Assembly: GCA_902597095.1 (NCBI GenBank)
Contig: CACJWK010000010.1
Coordinates: 1-64,000, forward strand
Source of the DNA: an uncultured Pseudohongiella sp.
GTDB lineage: Bacteria > Pseudomonadota > Gammaproteobacteria > Pseudomonadales > Pseudohongiellaceae
Direction of reading: 5' to 3'
Length of the DNA: 64,000 bases
Shown here: positions 43,983 through 51,615 of the stretch, in pieces
How positions within the stretch are numbered: position 1 is the stretch's first letter
How the letters are laid out: each line of letters begins with the position of its first letter
The notes under the pieces: generated by a model
Told to the model about the DNA's origin: nothing
The model's database searches: none
The model's input: the letters and a program-made list of their open reading frames with translations, nothing else
Translations under genes and position numbers: made by a program

Positions 43983-44597
43983 TCACACAGAAACCAGATT
44001 CACAGCATTTCGTAACTTGTCGACGCTGACATCGCCGTATTGCTGCGTGACTGCTAATGACGAGTGTCGTGCCAGTTCCTGACTGACTCTCGTGCTGACT
44101 CCTTTTTCCGAAAGATTCGTGATGAAAGCGCGTCTTCCTGAGTGAGACGAACAAGTGTCTAATCCGATCTTCTTGTACAAACCCTTCAAAACCATTTGTA
44201 CTGTGTGATTTACCATTTTTCCACCCTTCTGAGATCTCAGCAGCGTCGATTTCCGAGACAGTAAGAGTTCCCTATGTGCAGCTTTTATGTACTTAGCAAT
44301 TTCTTTTCGTACAGAGTCGCTGAGATAGAGAGAATGCGATTTCGAACCCTTTGTCTGATGGGCTGCAAAAATTACTGTCTCTCTGACGTTATTTTCACTG
44401 TGTAAAACATCTCCTACAGTGATTGCTGCAATTTCACACGCTCGCAAACCCACTCTATACGACAAAACCACCATCATTCTGTTTCTGTCAGCGTCTCGTG
44501 TCATCTTTGTTGCGTTTAAGAGACTCTTGTACTGTGACACTTTCAAAACTGGTGCTTTCTTCACCTTGATGCTCTTGATGTTCGACTCTGATTCCAA
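43983..44597 (-). CDS. Compact tyrosine recombinase (catalytic domain only)
   Basis: This 204-residue recombinase consists of the catalytic domain alone, like FimB/FimE-type invertases. All catalytic residues are present: R52 (SYRVGLRACEI), K83, H152 and R155 (SSHSGRRAF), H178 (ELARHSSLA) and nucleophile Y187 (VTQQYGDV). The start is TTG at 44597, with an in-frame stop just two codons upstream. No core-binding domain precedes it. It could act on guaA-type att sites, on a local invertible element, or serve as the mobility gene of the second island. Repeated ATTCCT motifs lie upstream. Confidence 0.85.
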   Translation of the reverse strand: MESESNIKSIKVKKAPVLKVSQYKSLLNATKMTRDADRNRMMVVLSYRVGLRACEIAAITVGDVLHSENNVRETVIFAAHQTKGSKSHSLYLSDSVRKEIAKYIKAAHRELLLSRKSTLLRSQKGGKMVNHTVQMVLKGLYKKIGLDTCSSHSGRRAFITNLSEKGVSTRVSQELARHSSLAVTQQYGDVSVDKLRNAVNLVSV

Positions 44598-44960
44598 TCG
44601 CTACCCGTGAAACCAGTAATAGTTCCTTGAGCTGCGATTCCGTAAGCAGGTATTTGTCGTTTTTCACTAAAAAATCCAATGTTCCTATAGTGATTATAAA
44701 GCATCCTTCCATTTAAAATTCCCTGCATTTTCAATAAAATCAGCACCTTATATAAGTCTCCGTTTTCCTTGAGAATTCCTTGTCAAGTGCTAGGAATGTA
44801 ATAAATTCCTAGAAAGGTGACATTTGTGATGATGAGTAAAAACTAGATTTGCTGATTTTACTCAATTCCTGAGAGAACCTGTGAAAGATCGTTGAAGAGA
44901 TTGATGTTTGGGTAAGTCTGAGCCCTTGAAATACGTCAAACTGTCGGAGAAGCTCTCTAA
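44598..44960. promoter_or_regulatory. Divergent control region with palindrome and ATTCCT repeats
   Basis: This 363-base stretch lies between the recombinase and a divergent secreted-protein gene. It holds a perfect 8-base inverted repeat CTAGGAAT with a 7-base spacer and ATTCCTAG (44790-44812). Further ATTCCT copies lie nearby (around 44775 and 44866). These could be a repressor operator or a recombinase core site. Two minus-strand frames here have no recognised domain. Confidence 0.4.
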
Positions 44961-45383
44961 TTGACATTTTTGAAGAGATTCACAATTATTGCAGTGATCC
45001 TTATTGCCCCCACCTGTTTTGGACAGGTCGGTGGTAGGAGAATTTTCTGTTCGAATCCTGATCGCACCTATGCAAACGGATGGTTCTTTTTGCCGGGAGA
45101 AGTGATCGGTTTCGGCGTTGTTAGGGACAATGATGAGTTCGTAATCTTTGAGGATGATGGCGTTGCATATTGGACTGACTCAGCCACAGTAAAGTGGACT
45201 GACAAGATTTCAAAGTGGTCGCTAAACAGAAGAACTCTCCTCCTCTCGCACTTCATTAATTGGGGGTCAGTGAACTACCAGCAACAATGCGAACTTTATC
45301 CCGACCAATCAACTCTAGAGATTAGAGTTGGAAAATATCAGAAAGCGCTTCAGGCGGAATATGATAAAAACAGAGAAAGGTAA
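44961..45383 (+). CDS. Small secreted protein, unknown
   Basis: This 140-residue protein has a signal peptide (MTFLKRFTIIAVILIAPTCF, cleavage after FGQ). Its mature part is rich in Trp, Tyr and charged residues (WFFLPGEVIGFGVVRDNDEF, NRRTLLLSHFINWG). The start is TTG with GGAGAAG upstream. I do not recognise it. It is followed by another secreted protein after six bases, so the two form a small operon. Confidence 0.65.
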   Translation: MTFLKRFTIIAVILIAPTCFGQVGGRRIFCSNPDRTYANGWFFLPGEVIGFGVVRDNDEFVIFEDDGVAYWTDSATVKWTDKISKWSLNRRTLLLSHFINWGSVNYQQQCELYPDQSTLEIRVGKYQKALQAEYDKNRER

Positions 45384-45389
45384 TTTACT

Positions 45390-45782
45390 TTGAAAAAACT
45401 CCTAACACTGTCTCTGCTGCTATCGACGACAACGTTCTCGTCACTGTCTTTTGGAGAGTGGGTTAAATCTGCAGAATCTGAAGATGGATCGTTTTACATC
45501 AATCTTAGTGATATTAGGGAAGTCGACGGGTATGTTTATTGGTGGCAGCTGAATGACTTAATAGAACCAAATAAGGGAATTCTTTCCGCTACCACATACC
45601 ACCAAACTGACTGCTTGTGGTTTCGAACCAAATATTTACGTGGAAAGTCGTATAAAGCCAAAATGGCAGAGGGAACTGCAGAACGTAAGTATGATTACGA
45701 TGATCCAAAGTGGATTTATCCAGCAGGACATTTACAGGGGCAGATCATGCAAGATGTTTGCGATTATGTTATGAGCAAGTAA
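45390..45782 (+). CDS. Secreted surface-adhesin E-like protein
   Basis: This 130-residue exported protein (signal peptide MKKLLTLSLLLSTTTFSSLS) has a mature part with the pattern of the surface-adhesin E-like family: WVKSAESEDGSFYINLSDIR, then a YVYWWQLND stretch, a cysteine in QTDCLWFRTKYLRGKSYKAK and a C-terminal cysteine (MQDVCDYVMSK). The start is TTG with AAAGG nine bases upstream. Members are small periplasmic or surface proteins of unclear role. Confidence 0.7.
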   Translation: MKKLLTLSLLLSTTTFSSLSFGEWVKSAESEDGSFYINLSDIREVDGYVYWWQLNDLIEPNKGILSATTYHQTDCLWFRTKYLRGKSYKAKMAEGTAERKYDYDDPKWIYPAGHLQGQIMQDVCDYVMSK

Positions 45783-46263
45783 CCCAGGCATTGTCTTAGT
45801 CTTCGCAATCCTGACGTTATGAACAAGAAACTCCAGATATGATCTCTGCAGCTATCCACGACAACGTTTTCATCTCTAGCCTTTTGCTCACGAACCCTGC
45901 CATTGATCGTGTCAAATCTAATCCATAGGCTTTCGGTTTGGATAAATTGAGAAGTCGCCACCTGACAGCACTACCTTCGCTAACCACCAAATAAACGAAA
46001 AAAAATCAAACTGAAATAACATCTCTACAATCTCGAAAGTAGAACCTTCATCAATAAGTGATAGCAGCCAAAAAATCGGAGCTTAATAGACGCAAAGGAC
46101 AGCCATCCAGTGCGCCTTATTTGCCATTCGTTGAATAAATTCACTCATAGTTTTTCGAGATTAATAAATATCAGACAGGTGCTGATTAAGTATTGAACAG
46201 TGCTAGTGAAAAAGCTTCTTCACCGTGACTAGCTATGCATACTGAGGTTAGTCACAAAATATT
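45783..46263. other. Stretch downstream of the adhesin-like gene
   Basis: The 481 bases hold no intact gene. At 45819-45888 there is a broken second copy of the beginning of the adhesin E-like gene (listed separately). The rest is AT-rich with no RNA gene or clear terminator seen. Confidence 0.4.
45819..45888 (+). pseudogene. Fragment of a second adhesin E-like gene (signal peptide only)
   Basis: About 70 bases match the start of the preceding gene by eye: ATGAACAAGAAACTCC, then a stop codon, then codons for SLQLSTTTFSSLAF, compared with SLLLSTTTFSSLSF in the intact gene. The similarity stops after the signal peptide. It looks like the remnant of a tandem paralogue. Confidence 0.55.
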
Positions 46264-46779
46264 TTAGGATTTTACCCAAAAAGCGTGCTTTTTCTCGAAA
46301 TCCGATGAACTCGTCAAATTACCATCCAACTTTTCCGTCATCTGCTTAACAAAATCTCGACCAAGAAGTAAGGTATTGTGTTCATCCCACCATTTCCGCC
46401 GACCTTGGGTCTGATATAACTCAAGGTAATAGTTCTCTTTTGTACTGTATATCTCTTCGCTTATAGCTTCTTGTCGATGCAACCGATAAAGAAGTTCCCA
46501 ATAACCAGATTCTTTGATGCACCATACTGCATACAATGACTGATCCTCTTCGTTTAATGAATCCCAGTCGCCGTTTCCACGCTTTATGACATCCCATAAA
46601 TTTTCATTTGCAAATATGTCCTCGAGCATTGACCTCTCGTACTCAGCAATAGCAACCAGAGCGCTTCCCTCTAGCTGCTTACTGTTATTTTCTATCTGCC
46701 TAGATAGATATAAGAGAGTCAAGATAACTCCAAGAGCTCCTAATAATTCCGCTATCGCACCAACTGCATCCCAAGTCAT
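46264..46779 (-). CDS. Small membrane-anchored protein, family member 1
   Basis: This 171-residue protein begins with one hydrophobic segment (AVGAIAELLGALGVILTLLY) followed by LSRQIENNSKQLEG. The rest is a helical, soluble domain (WCIKESGYWELLYRLHRQEA). The layout of a single N-terminal helix, a short QI/QM-x-x-N motif and a helical domain is shared with three more genes in this island. An AGGAGG ribosome site precedes the ATG. The family is known to me only as hypothetical proteins in marine gammaproteobacteria. Confidence 0.7.
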   Translation of the reverse strand: MTWDAVGAIAELLGALGVILTLLYLSRQIENNSKQLEGSALVAIAEYERSMLEDIFANENLWDVIKRGNGDWDSLNEEDQSLYAVWCIKESGYWELLYRLHRQEAISEEIYSTKENYYLELYQTQGRRKWWDEHNTLLLGRDFVKQMTEKLDGNLTSSSDFEKKHAFWVKS

Positions 46780-47118
46780 TTTTACCTCCTAGTTTCGGTA
46801 TTTACTTACTCAGTTCAAATTTTTGATTGGCAGAAGACGGTTGTGTCCCCTTAAAATACCCGACTAGCGAACTCATTTTTTTGAAGACAGTTACCTACTA
46901 CCCATCTTTCCCGTTCTTTCCATCGCTTGATCTGCGGCTATAGTTCTAACTTCTTACTCTCATATCGATCTCTATAATGCAGTAATTTAGATCTCCTTCT
47001 AAATTGCACGCTAACTGCGAATAACTCTCATTTGTCTTTTGATCAATTAACGACAAGAAGTTGGCAGAACTCTGAGTTCACTGTAGAACCACATCAGTGT
47101 TGAATATCGTTATGACTC
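46780..47118. other. Intergenic stretch in second island
   Basis: These 339 AT-rich bases lie between the first DUF-type gene and a small plus-strand frame. I see no gene, RNA or clear repeat in them. Confidence 0.4.
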
Positions 47119-47304
47119 GTGTACTCAACTTTTAATTGGTTTTTGATGATGGAAAATTTCTTCGATAATTTAGTACTAGTAGTAAGTCTAAGCGCAACTG
47201 TGACATCTCTTGTTATCTACCTCTCGTGGATTTCTGGTGTCACGGAAGGCATTAAAGTGTCGGAAAACTCGGACCCTAATGAAGGTATAGACGATACTTT
47301 ATAA
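47119..47304 (+). CDS. Possible small membrane peptide
   Basis: The frame encodes about 60 residues with one hydrophobic helix (LVLVVSLSATVTSLVIYLSW) and an acidic tail. The start may be GTG 47119 or ATG 47146/47149; none has a good ribosome site. A minus-strand frame (47217-47555, 112 residues, basic then acidic) overlaps it, and only one of the two can be real. Confidence 0.25.
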   Translation: MYSTFNWFLMMENFFDNLVLVVSLSATVTSLVIYLSWISGVTEGIKVSENSDPNEGIDDTL

Positions 47305-47609
47305 ACTCGGGTGTCAGTTATGGGTAAAGATCGGGAAGCGTTTGCTGGAGTTTCGTCTCCCTGATCTTGCCCATTGTCTTCTGAATCAGCAGTTTCTATC
47401 TCAAGGGTTGGTTTTGTCTCCGCAAGTCCTATATGTCCTAAAGAAGCTCTCCTTCTCGCCGTCGATCTTCTGCTACAAACTCTTTGAACCCTAGCATGTC
47501 TTATTTTCCTTCCGAAAAAGTTTTTAATATTTAGTTTTTTATCATTTATAAGCATAGTTACTACCTATGCCTAGATATACCCTTCATTATTCCAATTAAA
47601 CTCTATGGT

Positions 47610-48110
47610 TCAATTGTCAGCATTCTGCGGAGTAATGATTCCTTCAACAAAGTCAACAAAGTCATTCTCAAGTGCAGGCTTAGCGAATGGACTGTTGTTC
47701 CACACGAGTTTAACGCCAGGATTGTTGTAGAATAGTTGCACAACGCCCTTCAGCTCTTCGATGTCCTTTTTAGTCACCGTAGATGCATGCTGCCCCCAAT
47801 GTAACCAAAACCATGCAAGCATGGTCCAGTGCATGATGAAAGCTTCATCTTTAGAAATACCAAGCTCTTGAGAAAACATGTCATGTAAATGACTTGTTCC
47901 AAGACCTTTTTCCAATGCTTGCCTAATTTCGGTGTTTGCAATGCTTGCAAGCATTATTTCCCTTACGCCGTTGGAGCGATGGAGCCGATTGGTGTCAGCT
48001 GCTGCCTCTCTAGCCGCTCGAACCTGTATTCCAAAATATCCGAGAGTAAGTACAACTGCTAATGCACCAGTTATCTCTCCAACCGCACTAATCGCCTCCC
48101 AGTTCATCAT
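47610..48110 (-). CDS. Small membrane-anchored protein, family member 2
   Basis: This 166-residue protein has the same plan as the gene at 46264: an N-terminal hydrophobic segment (ISAVGEITGALAVVLTLGYF), GIQVRAAREAA, then a helical domain with MLAWFWLHWGQHAST. A GGGAGA ribosome site lies upstream of the ATG at 48110. Function unknown. Confidence 0.7.
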   Translation of the reverse strand: MMNWEAISAVGEITGALAVVLTLGYFGIQVRAAREAAADTNRLHRSNGVREIMLASIANTEIRQALEKGLGTSHLHDMFSQELGISKDEAFIMHWTMLAWFWLHWGQHASTVTKKDIEELKGVVQLFYNNPGVKLVWNNSPFAKPALENDFVDFVEGIITPQNADN

Positions 48111-48205
48111 TCATCTCCCAAAAAGTAATTAATTACTTGTCGTATCGGCTCAGCTAGAAAATATTAAAAGTGTGCAATGCAGGTGGAACTCGCACATTTT
48201 CTCGA

Positions 48206-48478
48206 CTAATTTGTCCCCACGACTACAACTGTGATTTCTTCTCCAAGCGGGATTTTTGACTCAACCATTCTTTGTAAACTCCTCAGCTCCTGTCGTTTAT
48301 TTTGATGAGTATCATTCTTCTGTAGCATGACAGCAGTAACCTTATTTTGCTGTACAGGTTTCAATATCCGTTCAGTTTCTTGCTTGTTGATAGTTATTTT
48401 CTGATGCAGCTTAAATCTTGTTTTTATCCATCGTTGGTTCGTGTTGTTCACTTCGTGAACCGCGTTGCTTCGCACCAT
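48206..48478 (-). CDS. Small basic protein, unknown
   Basis: This 90-residue, highly charged frame (FKLHQKITINKQETERILKP) ends with EEITVVVVGTN. No ribosome site of note and no recognised domain; it is included as a possible gene because the frame is open and sits in a same-strand series. Confidence 0.35.
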   Translation of the reverse strand: MVRSNAVHEVNNTNQRWIKTRFKLHQKITINKQETERILKPVQQNKVTAVMLQKNDTHQNKRQELRSLQRMVESKIPLGEEITVVVVGTN

Positions 48479-48794
48479 TATTACTATTTATTAACTCCTG
48501 CATGGAATTAGCATCAATCCTAGAATCTCCTTTATGCAGATTCTGTCGAGGCAACTCACCTGTAAAGATGAGTCACAACATCCTCATCTTTATGCGAGCT
48601 CCATTGATGCTGAATCAGGAGACTAATAAAAATATTAGTAAGTAGTTAGCGTTCTCTTTTATCTCCTCTCATGTGGTCTTTTAATCCCACCCAACGGACA
48701 ACTTGTTCCCCGACTCAATTTGTATAGGTTCGTTGACGGTTGCGAGTTCTACCATTGCGAGTATTGTCTTCTTAACTTAATCACCCCACAAAAT
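48479..48794. other. Intergenic stretch with a perfect hairpin
   Basis: These 316 bases hold a perfect 10-base inverted repeat (TAAAGATGAG / CTCATCTTTA, 48563-48592, 10-base loop). There is no long T-tract, so it may be a weak terminator or a protein-binding site. No gene is supported. Confidence 0.4.
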
Positions 48795-48983
48795 CTAATC
48801 GGGCTCATCTGAGTCTAGTTGCATATATTCTTCCGCAGTTGTGAACTTCAAATCCTTATCGGTAGACTCTTCATCTCTTTTCTTACAGGCTTCTCTTTCC
48901 TGTTGTTCCCGTGCTTTCTTCAAATGTGGTGGCAGCTCTCTATTCGCGCACCCAGTTTTGTGCATTTCCTTTTCTTTGCTCAT
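48795..48983 (-). CDS. Small charged protein, unknown
   Basis: About 62 residues, very rich in charged residues (REQQEREACKKRDEESTDKD) and without a recognised fold. The ATG at 48983 follows a GTG and a purine-rich stretch. It lies downstream of, and in the same direction as, the third membrane-anchored protein gene. Confidence 0.4.
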   Translation of the reverse strand: MSKEKEMHKTGCANRELPPHLKKAREQQEREACKKRDEESTDKDLKFTTAEEYMQLDSDEPD

Positions 48984-48998
48984 CACCCTTACTATCCT

Positions 48999-49469
48999 CT
49001 AAGAAATCTCGTCAATTATTTCATTCAAATAAATTTGAAAGTCTGGAGCGAACGAATCTTGAACGCGTGTCCAGATTCCATTTACGTTTGCATAACTGAT
49101 CTGCCGTTTCCATGTGTTTGTTCTTGCTTCAAATTCATCCGAATCAAAAAGCCCTATTTGATACTGATAAAATTCGTTCTCCCACATCCGAAGTTGCGAA
49201 AGTGAGTATAGTGAATACTGATAATCTTCTGCTGTACCTGCTTCATATGCATCGCCATTTGCTCTAAATGCGGTTGCAACTCGAGCAAAATCTATACTGT
49301 CTATCACTCTTTCATAATATGACAATTGATTTTCCACAATCGAGTTCCTTGTTTGTGATTGCATCATAGCTGTGTTTTGCTGCATCTCTAAACCCAGAAA
49401 TACGATTGAACCAATCACACCGATATTTGCTATGAGTGAAACAACTTCATTAATTGCTGACATCTTCAT
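48999..49469 (-). CDS. Small membrane-anchored protein, family member 3
   Basis: The 156 residues begin with MKMSAINEVVSLIANIGVIG, a hydrophobic helix, and a FLGLEMQQNTAMMQSQTRNS segment, followed by a helical domain (WENEFYQYQIGLFDSDEFEA). It is a close paralogue of the gene at 49571. An AAGGAGG ribosome site precedes it. Upstream bases (about 49471-49540) resemble the end of the integrase pseudogene, as at 50050-50110. Confidence 0.75.
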   Translation of the reverse strand: MKMSAINEVVSLIANIGVIGSIVFLGLEMQQNTAMMQSQTRNSIVENQLSYYERVIDSIDFARVATAFRANGDAYEAGTAEDYQYSLYSLSQLRMWENEFYQYQIGLFDSDEFEARTNTWKRQISYANVNGIWTRVQDSFAPDFQIYLNEIIDEIS

Positions 49470-50110
49470 AAATCCTCCTTTGATTTCTGTGTTTCTATCT
49501 TATTGAAGTGCTGCCGTACCTTTTTTTCTTACTTCTATCTCCAAAATTGAGCGCAATATAAATTTTGAACTTAAATCTCGATTTCCTCTGCATATAAGCG
49601 GTCAATATAATCTACAAAGTCTTTCGCAAACTGATCCCTACGAGTTGCCCAGACTTTGTATATCGAACCAATTATAATGTTCGCTCTCCAAGTTTTTTCC
49701 CTTGCTTCAAACTCACTAGCCTCAAACAGACCTGTCTGATACTGATAAAATTCATTCTCCCAAATCCGTAATTGTGAAATTGCAAAAAGGCGGAACTGAA
49801 AAAACTCTACCGTATTTTCTGGATATGCATCTGCATTCTCTCTTAATTCGAATGCAATCTTTGCGAAATCGTTGTTGTCAATCGCCCTCTCAAGCAGCGA
49901 GAGTTGATTTTCAACGATAGAATTCCGAGTCTGCGATTGCATCATCTCAGTGTTTTGTTGCATTTCTAAACCCAAAAATACGATTGAACCAATCACACCG
50001 ATATTTGCAATAATTGAAATCGTTTCATTGATCTCAGAAATCTTCATGAGCCCTCCTTTGATTTCTGCATTTCTATCTCATTGAAGTGCTGCTGTAGTCT
50101 TTTGCTTACC
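49470..50110 (-). repeat. Tandem duplication: family gene plus integrase tail
   Basis: Bases just upstream of member 3 (about 49471-49540) and of member 4 (about 50048-50110) are similar: both contain CCTCCTTTGATTTCTG and a following ATTGAAGTGCTGC. In the second place this is the 3' end of the integrase frame. So the duplicated unit carried the integrase tail with the gene; the copied unit spans roughly the two genes and these leaders. Confidence 0.65.
49571..50047 (-). CDS. Small membrane-anchored protein, family member 4
   Basis: The 158 residues are a close paralogue of the gene at 48999, with near-identical starts (IANIGVIGSIVFLGLEMQQN) and a shared SQTRNSIVENQLS and WENEFYQYQ. A strong GGAGGG ribosome site precedes it. 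It lies directly downstream of the decayed integrase. The pair came from tandem duplication of gene plus upstream DNA. Confidence 0.75.
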   Translation of the reverse strand: MKISEINETISIIANIGVIGSIVFLGLEMQQNTEMMQSQTRNSIVENQLSLLERAIDNNDFAKIAFELRENADAYPENTVEFFQFRLFAISQLRIWENEFYQYQTGLFEASEFEAREKTWRANIIIGSIYKVWATRRDQFAKDFVDYIDRLYAEEIEI

Positions 50111-51337
50111 TCTTCTATTGTCTTTTAATGCTGTTTCTATCAGCGTCTCTTCATCTAAGTGATAGTGAGTCTTTTTTAATTGTTGAATTGATGTGCCACA
50201 TGGATTTGCGATGTCTCTTAACTTCACACCCCCTTTCCATCGCTGCGTGACGTAGAAGTGTCTGAGACTGTAATACGTGATGTTTCTGTTGGAAGTATCT
50301 ATGTGACAAAATTTAAGAATATCCTCCCAAAATGCTTTCTTCTTCCTTCCTGGCAATCGCGTACCGTGGTAGTCAGCAAATACCAAGTCCTCAAGATCAC
50401 GATAAAGACTGATCTCTTCTGTTCGTCTGAAGCAATTAGAGTCTCGACAGAATTATCTTCTGTCTTTTCTCACCTTTAATGTTTCTGCTCTCACTTGTAA
50501 ATAGACAATCTCTCTCGTTTTTACGTAATCGTCTGTTTTCCTGTAGTCGATAATATCTCGCCACTGAAGTTGCTCAAGTTCCCCTTTTCTCATTCCCGTA
50601 TTAGCGAGTGCAAGTCTGTAATTTCTTAATATTTGTTTCTCGTAATACTCTTTCTCGCTTACTCAGTTCTTCTTTGCACAAAACGATCTCGTTCCCTTGT
50701 AGAGTCTCTCTCACTCTTCTTCGGTGAAAGTGTCTATTCTGACATTTGTCTGAAGTTTTACCCTGTCAAACTTACTGATCTCAATCCTGTCTGCTGAAAC
50801 GTCAGTAAATCCTTCTCGATGACAATATTTGATGAACACTCATATCGTTGAATATTCTTGTCTAATCGTGTCTTCGTTGACTGTTGAGTTCCCTTCTCTT
50901 CTCCAGTTGTAGTAACCGAGAAAGGTTCTTTTGTGAATATCAGACACTTTCATGTCACCATGTAAAAAAGACAGCATATGCTTAATGTGAGTCGTGATCG
51001 TAGTTAGTCTTCCCTTGGCGATTGTGCCTGACTTCACATCAGCGTTTTTCTAGTCAAGAAATCTCTTAGCAACCGTCCTTACATCATCTGAGAATATCTA
51101 TTCACCCTGATTCACTCGTGCAGTGGTGCTTATGTACTCTTCTTTTCCCTTCTCAGGAGCAGTTTCAAGATGGTTAGTTCGTAGACTTTTCCTGAACATC
51201 ATTCCTTCATCTTTAACCCAAACATGTAACTGATAAACCCCGCCACTTTTATTTGAAGTGAAAATTTTACAATCACCACCAAAAAGTTCATGCACATTTG
51301 CCATCCAGTTGTTCGGTTTTTCTGTCATATCACTCAC
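50078..51337 (-). pseudogene. Tyrosine integrase with six in-frame stops and no frameshift
   Basis: The 420-codon frame, read from 51337 to 50078, encodes a site-specific integrase: arm (FRKSLRTNHLETAPEKGKEE), core-binding (IAKGRLTTITTHIKHMLSFL), Arg-I box TGMRKGEL, and C-terminal HxxR-type region YYSLRHFYVTQRWKGG with a late KTHYHL tyrosine. It has internal stops at 51098 (TAG), 51050 (TAG), 50840, 50711, 50663 (TGA) and 50453 (TAA), all in the same frame. No frameshift is needed to reach the end. The protein sequence is otherwise well kept. It lies about 255 bases from the guaA 3' end, as expected for the integrase of a guaA-targeted island. Confidence 0.85.
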
Positions 51338-51439
51338 TCGTAAAATCTTATTAGATCAATCTTGAGATCCAACAGTAGTCACACATGCCGAGTTCGCATA
51401 TGTGTTTGCTCTGAGTTTTCTTAAATTCCATCCAAAAAA

Positions 51440-51467
51440 AACACCGATGTCGCGAAACATCAGTGTT
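51440..51467. terminator. Bidirectional terminator next to guaA
   Basis: An imperfect 11-base stem (AACACCGATGT / ACATCAGTGTT, one mismatch) with a CGCGAA loop is preceded by a run of A and followed by a run of T. It therefore looks like a terminator on both strands, ending guaA transcription and shielding the island. Confidence 0.7.
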
Positions 51468-51591
51468 TTCCGATTCAACTACAAACCGATGCTGTTTTTA
51501 TGATTTTCAGTAAATACAAAACCTTTATAGTGAGTTTGTAGTAAATTTATAGAAAAATAATAAATTAAATCAACAATTTAAAATAGTATGC

Positions 51592-51615
51592 TTACTCCCA
51601 CTCAATAGTGGCAGG
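51592..51615. repeat. guaA 3'-end att copy (island right end)
   Basis: Plus-strand TTACTCCCACTCAATAGTGG is the end of guaA itself (minus strand: Ile-Glu-Trp-Glu-stop). Together with the copies at 40662 and 43805 it defines the island boundaries. Confidence 0.75.

Noticed and set aside
47217-47555. Minus-strand frame of 112 residues overlapping a plus-strand membrane peptide
   Set aside because: No recognisable domain. It has an AGGTAG-like upstream site, so it is not excluded, but neither frame is convincing.
43983-50047. Integron cassette array
   Set aside because: Many small genes of unknown function suggest it, but they lie on both strands and I see no repeated attC-like sites between them; the recombinase lacks the integron-specific extra domain as far as visible.
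50078-51337. Stop-codon recoding as an explanation for the open integrase frame
   Set aside because: All three stop codons (TAG, TGA, TAA) occur inside the frame, and neighbouring genes use stops normally, so reassignment of one codon cannot explain it.
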